A DNA stretch of 64,000 nt, from positions 1,350,501-1,414,500 of the forward strand of contig JBAJFG010000479.1 in NCBI GenBank assembly GCA_037903475.1. Direction: 5' to 3'. Under the pieces are notes generated by a model. The model was not told the origin of the DNA, made no database searches, and worked only from the letters and a program-made list of their open reading frames with translations. Position numbers and translations under genes: made by a program. Source of the DNA: Ancylostoma caninum. Taxonomy: Eukaryota > Nematoda > Chromadorea > Rhabditida > Ancylostomatidae. Below are positions 58,217-64,000 of this stretch, in pieces (position 1 is the first letter of the stretch; each line of letters starts with the position of its first letter).

Positions 58217-58873
58217 GTGTTTACGGCATCATTGAGTAAGTGGGTCTGTAACGCAGTTGGAGTTGCCGTTAACGAACAAGAGTTGATGGGAGAACGAACA
58301 GTTGCAGATGTACAGTTGCCAGGTCTTATAAGAAAAGCACTCCTAGATATTGGCTCTCAAATCAGTGTCATCCCCCTCGAAACGCTACTAGCTAGCCAAG
58401 CAGCAGGCTTCGATCTTGATTCTGACGTAGAACAAATAGAATTGGCACAACAGGTTCCAATCTATGATGCGTCAGGAAACAAAATATCATTCAAAGGCGC
58501 AATCAAACTCTCGCTGAGGCTACCAGGGTGCGCTATACACAGGATTGAGTTTTTCGTGATGGCAGATGGAGATGGTATGCTGGTACTGGGTACAAATGCG
58601 CTTGAGAAACTTGGTATGAGCCTTTCTATACAACCCAGCAGCATTACTCATCAGGAACACAACCAGCTTTCACGAGCCGCAGGCATAACGTGCAGAAAAC
58701 TGGAAACACGTCACAAAGAAGAAATAGTTCTGGAACAAGATTGCAAGGCGACTGTAGCCAAAAGAGTGTACATAAGACCAGGAGAAACAAAAATAGTTCC
58801 AATTCATCTCAGGAAAATGAAAAAGCAAGGAATAATCTGGTCTGACTGCAATCTGATTCCCGACATAGTTTAA
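58217..58873 (+). pseudogene. Gypsy-type aspartic protease region
   Basis: Retroviral-type protease signature LLDIGSQISVIPL, in which the catalytic D-T/S-G is written D-I-G. The second conserved block is VLGTNALEKLG. The frame stops at 58873, before the RT. Confidence 0.75.
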
Positions 58874-58969
58874 AGGGGCGAAAAAGAAACCATCGGCTTA
58901 CTCATATCTAATACTTTTGCAGGAGCAAAAATTTTCAAAGTAGGGGAGACGGTAGGAAAATGTGAGCCA

Positions 58970-60010
58970 GTGGACGCTGAAGTAGAAAAACCCATTCAAT
59001 GCCAGGCTACTATGCTCGAGCGAACCACTGAGGAGATCCCAAATAGGGAAGCGACATTGCTCGGATTCTTGAGCAAGAACAAAAAGTGTGATATAGAGAG
59101 CGAGAGAACAGTGGAGGTGGTGAAAAAGTTCGCAGATGTCTTTGCAGTCACTGAACAAGAACTGACTCAGACATCTTTGGTCCAACATTCCATAAATACA
59201 GGAGATGCACAGCCCATACGCCAAAAGGCACGGCCTATACCACTCTCCACGCGAACAGAGCTACGTCGCATTCTCACAGATTTGCAAGAAAGGAAAATTA
59301 TCGAGCCAAGTACATCGAGTTGGGCTTCACCTATTGTACTGGTTCAGAAAAAGGACGCTTCCCTCAGACTGTGCATAGATTACAGAAAGGTGAACCAAGT
59401 GACAAAGATGGACAGTTATCCTTTGCCACAGGTTAACACAATTCTTCAGAGACTCAGGGGAAAGAAATTCTTCTCCACCCTTGATCTGTCTTCGGGTTAT
59501 TGGCAGATAAGCCTCTCTCTAGATGCTAGAGAGAAGTCAGCCTTCGCGACTACAGAAGGACTGTATCAGTTTCATGTTCTTCCTTTCGGTTTGTCCTCTT
59601 CTCCAGCAGTTTTCCATCGACTTATGCATGTCGTGTTGAGAGATCTCCCCGATGATAATGTGTGTTGCTACCTGGACGACATTATGGTAGCCACAGAGAC
59701 AGTGGAACAACATCTTCAGATGCTCGAGAAGGTGTTTGAGGCAGTGAGGAAGGCCGGCCTGAAGCTGAACCCGAAGAAATGTGTTCTAATGGAAGAGAAA
59801 GTAGAATTTTCAGGCCATGTTCTAGACAAAAAGGGGATACACATGGATCCTGCCAAAGTAAAAGCCATAGTGAAGTACCCATTGCCACAGTCATGTGCAG
59901 ATTTGCGCACATTTCTGGGGATGTGTTCATATTATCGGAAATTCGTTCTGGGTTTCTCAAAGGCAGCAGGTCCGCTACATGAGATGACTTCCGGAAAGAT
60001 GGTGTTCTAG
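58970..60010 (+). pseudogene. Gypsy-type reverse transcriptase
   Basis: Best preserved part of the element: RLCIDYRKVNQVTKMDSYPL, FFSTLDLSSGYWQI, FHVLPFGLSSSPAVF and the catalytic YLDD at 59669-59680, then FSGHVLDKKGI and LRTFLGMCSYYRKFV leading into the connection domain. An in-frame TAG at 60008-60010 ends it. Confidence 0.87.
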
Positions 60011-60565
60011 TGGAATTCCACAAGAGAGCACGCGCTTGAAAAGCTCAAACAAGTCATCACGGAAGCTCCCGTTTTAGCACAACCTGATATCGAGGGTGCA
60101 TGGGAAGGAGTAAAGCCATTCAAGATACATACGGATGCTAGTCATTTAGGACTAGGCGCAGTTCTGAGTCAGGAAGGTGACGATGGTTTCCTTCACCCTG
60201 TCTTCTTTGCATCGAAATGCTCGTCGAAATGTGAAAAGAACTACCACGTCACCGAATTAGAGGCTCTAGCTGTGGTATTCGCTCTGAGAAAATTCCATAT
60301 GTTTATCTACGGTCTTCCTGTCGAGGTCTTCACCGACTATCAGGCACTCACAGCACTTTTTAAGAGGACTAACGTGTCTAATCGAGTGCTAAGGTGGACT
60401 CTGGAACTACAGAAATATAACCTGAGAATAATCTATGTGAAAGGAGGCGCAAATAGGGTAGCTGATGCCCTGAGCAGAGGACCGGTACCAGCAGAGGGCC
60501 AGTCGTCTAAAGAGTCCTTTCCTGCTGAAGTAATAGTGGCAACCCTAGAAAAGGAGCCCGATTGA
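60011..60565 (+). pseudogene. Gypsy-type RNase H domain
   Basis: Continues the RT frame after the TAG: HTDASHLGLGAVLSQ, YHVTELEALAVVFALRKFH, FTDYQALTAL and NRVADALSRG. These are the conserved acidic positions of Ty3/Gypsy RNase H. It ends at a TGA (60563-60565). Confidence 0.83.
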
Positions 60566-60602
60566 ACTAAAGAGCTCCGCAAAGATCCGTTTTTCTGGAC
60601 AA

Positions 60603-63190
60603 GTGATCTTTGACCTGGAACAGGGGAACGTGGAGAAAGAAATAGTGCTGCCGGGCACTACTAAGAAGCTCAAAGTAGCCGATTTCACCATGGATCAAGG
60701 ATTTCTAACATTACTGGCTAGCGCAGTGCGCAGGAGGGTGGTTCCTTCCTCAAGACGAAAAACAGTTTTTGAGGATGCACATTCAGGTCTTCTAGCCAGC
60801 CACTTTGGATCAAAAAAGATAATCAAGAAGTTGTCGGAGCAGTTTTTTTTTGGGAAACGCTGAGCCGAGACATAACGAAGTGGTCTGAAGAGTGTAGAGA
60901 GTGTCTGTGTCACAATAAGCGACATCCTCTGACACCACCATTAAAACCCATTGTCACAATGAGACCGTATGAATTGGTAGGTCGACATCGACATACTTGA
61001 AATGGGTCTGACCGAGAATGGAAATAGATATGTACTCAGCATTATCGACCATTTTACTAAATATGGCGGAGCCTATGCGCTTCCATCAAAGGCAGCACCG
61101 GTTGTTGCCCGCGTCTTCTTCGAACGCTGGATCATGGAAGCCTGCAGAATGCCGAAATGTGTCCTCTCGGATCAAGGAGGAGAATTCAACAATCAACTGA
61201 TGACTGAATTGAAGTCATTAATGGGCATTGAACACGTCTATGCAAAAGGATACAATCCACGGAAAATGGGGAGACAGAGAGGTTCAATGAAACTCTTATC
61301 GGCATGTTGAGGAAGAAAATTGATGTGCCCGCAGAGTGAGACAAGATTCTTCCTTATTGTGTCTTCGCATATAATACAGCAGTACATGATTCAACAGGGG
61401 AATCCCCCTTCTTCTTGCTACATGGATTGATGCACACATACCCTGGGAGTCCGTTCCAGTTCCAGAAATTAGCAAATACATGGTTGACATCGAAAGCTAT
61501 GCTCAGGAAGTGGCGGTTGGCACAAGACTCGCCCGAGAGTATGCTAGTGAGGTCAACGTCAGAATGCGTAAACGTATGAAAGTCTACTATGATAGTAGAA
61601 AACGCGTTTCTACAAACCCTATCAAGATTGGTGACAGGGTGTATATGAGAATCCCTACCGAAAAACAGACATCGACCCATCCAAAACTAACCAATCCGTG
61701 GGAAGGACCATACCGCGTAATAGATATTAGTGATAACAGTGCTCTAGTAACCCTCATCTCTGAACTTTCGTGCCACGGTGGGCCCACCGTTATCACACGG
61801 TGGACCCCCAACCGACGGTGGGCCCACCGTTATCCCCCGGCTATCCCTCGATTATGGTATCCTAACCCACTTATCCCACCTTTAGCCCACCGTTGTTATC
61901 ACTCTCACGGTGCACCCACCATTTCCCCACGGTGGGCCCACCGTGCTTGGACAACCCAAGGTTTGCCCACCCTTTGCTCACTGTTAGCCCACGTTCCCGT
62001 TTTTTCCACAATTGAGCCACCTTTTGCCCACCATTTGCCCACCGTTATCCCACCTATTCCAATTCCGCCTTACTCCCCGTTTTAACCACCAAAGGCCCAT
62101 CATTCGCCCACCTTTACCCCATCTAAAGACCTACCCAGCGAGAGCGTGTTTGCAGAATGACATAGGTACTTGATGAAAACATCATCATTCATTGTGTTTG
62201 CTGGTTCCAATCCATTCATCCGAATCCGCTCCCGCTTGTGGTGAGTTCCTCTGGACCTCCACTAACTCTGAGACTCCGGCACGGCAAACGGCGTAAACGA
62301 TTGTAGCAAAAGTATGATGTGAACTCTCCTTGATGAAGTAAGGATTTTGTTTCAGTGCTTACTTCAGTACTAGCTCTTTTAGATATTCTTTGCCGTAGTC
62401 AGTGGGCACATATCGTAACTAGTTGTTAGAAGAGGAGTAATTGAGTCGACACTCGTGAGTGCTTAAATATCGTACATCCCTTCTGACTTCTTCACGAGGA
62501 AGAAGTCGTGTCCAAGTACGTGAGTAGATAACCTCCGAAATGTTCGTTCCAAGTGGATGAAAATCCTGCTCATATTCAGGCCACATGGAAATGCAAAATC
62601 CTTGGTTTCGCTCCACTCGCGAAACATTGTTGTTCTGTTGCACTCAAGATTGTACTGTTTTTTAAATGCCAATATGTTGGAAATAAATCACTATGCTGTT
62701 ATGTGGTGCTTATCCAGAAAAACGCGATCAGGACACGATGAGAATTTGGGCGGAAGAGCATGATGGCCCCGCCTAACTCGTTGAATTACCCCGATTAACC
62801 CCTAGAAAAGCTCTATCAACCCTCGAAAGTACCCCGATTAACCCTGGAAAATCCCTGGAAAAACCCCAGTTTCTCCACGAAAATCCCACAGTTTCCCCAC
62901 GGAAATCCCCCAGGTCCTCCTCGTGAATCCGCTACTTAGCCCAGGGTGGCCCCACGAATAGCCCGCGGTGGCCCCACTGTTTGCCCATGGTTGACGTGCC
63001 GAACATTAACCATGGGATAACGGTGGGCCCACCGTGGTACGAAAGTTCAGAGATACATGAAGATAGAGAACCTGTGAAAATGCCGTTTGATATGCTCAGG
63101 AAACTACCAAGGGGAATTCCTGATGAGCCTCTTCTGACTAAGAAAACTCGAAGAAAAAGGGGCAGACCAAGAAGAGACAAGACACCAAAA
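60603..63190 (+). pseudogene. Gypsy-type integrase, split by a TIR element
   Basis: The zinc-binding N-terminus is in pieces (AHSGLLASH, then ECRECLCHNKRHP after a frame shift in a T-run near 60845). The catalytic core has YVLSIIDHFTKYGGAYALPS and LSDQGGEFNNQL. After further breaks near 61265, 61336 and 61440, the C-terminal region reads RKRMKVYYDSRKR and WEGPYRVIDISDNSALV. It is cut at 61755 and resumes at 63055 with EDREPVKMPFDMLRKLPRGI and a basic RRKRGRPRR tail. Confidence 0.78.
61756..63054. mobile_element. 1.3-kb TIR element with CACGGTGGGCCCACCGTTAT repeats, inside the Gypsy integrase
   Basis: Inverted ends of 39 bp with one mismatch begin ATCTCTGAACTTTCG. They are followed on both sides by GC-rich GTGGGCCCACCGTTAT-type short repeats, dense at 61780-62110 and sparser at 62930-63030. 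The interior (62150-62760) has no recognised gene. Removing it restores continuity of the integrase C-terminus. No clear target duplication was identified. Confidence 0.72.
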
Positions 63191-63284
63191 AGTGAACGTC
63201 CAAAAATTAATGTTATATGTTGCAGGATCCTGATAGGAATAGAACACCCGATGCATCTTCGTCGAGTGTGGCCTTTTCGGCCAA

Positions 63285-64000
63285 ATGGCACATGTGGCAA
63301 TCCCAGCACTGAAGCACCCACTAGCACGTTCCAAGAAAGTTCAGGATATGTTCCAACTGGCGAACGTCGCATCAATTTCCGAGATGGAGTGCTGGGGAGA
63401 CGGAAGAAAAGAGGACGAGCTAAGGAAAAAGAATTCGTTCCACCTGACAGCATATGGGCTAGCCCTCGCAATTGATGCTCACCGTCGGCGATGTCACGAA
63501 TACGCAAAAGCTGTTGAAGAAGCTAAAGGAAAACGCTACGAACACTCGGCAGTCTTCTCTTGGAAAATCCAACTGGATGTTGGAGAATGCTTAACCACAG
63601 CGTTGGCCATGTTGGATCGCATTGAGCTGCCCGGTTCCATGAAAAGTGTGGGACAAAATGTGTTCATTGCACTACCATCAGCGTTCTCGAGAGTCGATCA
63701 GGAAATCGACTACGATGAGAGCATCACAATGTATGTATATGCCGACTGGTCTACACTAGCTCAGAAGTTTCTGTCTATTCCACTCGTCACGTCAATCATC
63801 GTTGTCTGGCCTGACAGGATGCCAGAAAGTCGAGCAATGCGTCCAGACGCTGATCGGACTTGAGCGCCATCTCCAGTGTGGTGGAGCTCTTGCATTTTTC
63901 CCGAGCCCCTACGAGGACAGCAATGAGGCTGGGTGGAAGAAAATGGGAGAGGTGTGTTCGGAGTTTGTGAACTACCTCACTGGACCCACACGAAACTTCG
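63285..64000 (+). CDS. Unrecognised ORF downstream of the Gypsy integrase, runs off the edge
   Basis: The open frame 63285-63863 (from MAHVAIPALKHPLARSKKV) contains HLTAYGLALAIDAHRRRCHE, SAVFSWKIQLDVGECLTTAL and TSIIVVWPD. A shifted frame carries on to the window end with VEQCVQTLIGLERHLQCGG and LAFFPSPYEDSNEAGWKKMG. No signal peptide or transmembrane segment is obvious, so a classical envelope is unlikely. I do not recognise the family. It sits where an additional ORF of the retroelement would be, and the frame shift near 63830 suggests decay. Confidence 0.5.

Larger units (their letters stand above)
56290..64000 (+). mobile_element. Ty3/Gypsy-type LTR retrotransposon, degraded, runs off the right edge
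   Basis: Gag, protease, RT, RNase H and integrase remnants follow in Gypsy order on the plus strand, with many stops and frame shifts. A candidate LTR tail with AATAAA near 56320 and a TGGGGACCGAACCCC stretch (56377-56391) just before gag could mark the 5' LTR end and primer-binding site, but this is weak. No 3' LTR lies inside the window. A 1.3-kb TIR element interrupts the integrase tail at 61756-63054. Confidence 0.82.

Overview
The window is eukaryotic nuclear DNA, most likely from a clade V (strongylid, hookworm-like) nematode. The grounds are a TMEM245-type gene with many small exons and short introns, a transthyretin-like (TTL) secreted protein fragment of the kind expanded in nematodes, and a nematode-style repeat load (mariner, MULE, RTE, CR1, Penelope-like, Helitron, Gypsy). 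No bacterial gene, operon or CRISPR array is present. Species cannot be fixed from the sequence alone.

Host genes are few. From the left edge to about 8 kb lies the 3' part of a TMEM245-like multi-pass membrane protein gene: 13 exons, phase-consistent, about 473 codons, stop at 7987. Its sixth visible intron is swollen by two hAT-type elements, each with perfect 8-bp target duplications, and its last intron holds a dead mariner. Near 40.6-41.0 kb two minus-strand exons encode the N-terminal half of a TTL protein. The rest is transposon-derived, simple-repeat or unassigned.

Layout: 8.75-15.2 kb is a hAT-type shell (15-bp TIRs, TSD GTCTATAC) filled by two Helitron-like elements, one carrying a 2.7-kb minisatellite. 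15.66-19.26 kb is a MULE with a decayed transposase. 19.66-21.48 kb is a head-to-head pair of Penelope-like 3' ends, each with a GIY-YIG domain and a hammerhead-like core. 22.7-23.1 kb is a Helitron 5' fragment with a (GT)n tract. 23.8-27.1 kb is an RTE retrotransposon with a 14-bp TSD. 27.69-29.15 kb is a giant palindrome. 30.3-36.2 kb holds two small Helitrons around a CR1-like element. 38.3-39.0 kb is a ~300-bp tandem repeat. 43.45-47.38 kb is a second large minisatellite Helitron. 49.3-50.3 kb is a foldback repeat and 50.69-51.77 kb a probable decayed hAT. 51.9-53.2 kb is a third minisatellite Helitron, with a mariner (53.2-54.5 kb) 3 bp from its 3' end. 55.2-56.2 kb is a truncated CR1. 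From about 56.3 kb to the right edge runs a broken Ty3/Gypsy element, split by a 1.3-kb TIR element and followed by an unrecognised extra ORF.

The most notable system is the Helitron-like family at 10.8-14.6, 43.5-47.4 and 51.9-53.2 kb. All three copies share a TCAT 5' end, a two-tier 3' hairpin ending CTGG, and A|T insertion sites. All carry the same ~50-bp GC-rich minisatellite with a GCGCCGGCGC palindrome, at roughly 54, 65 and 10 units. They look like vehicles that spread a minisatellite, which then expands or contracts in place. No Rep/helicase gene is in the window, so they would depend on an enzyme encoded elsewhere.
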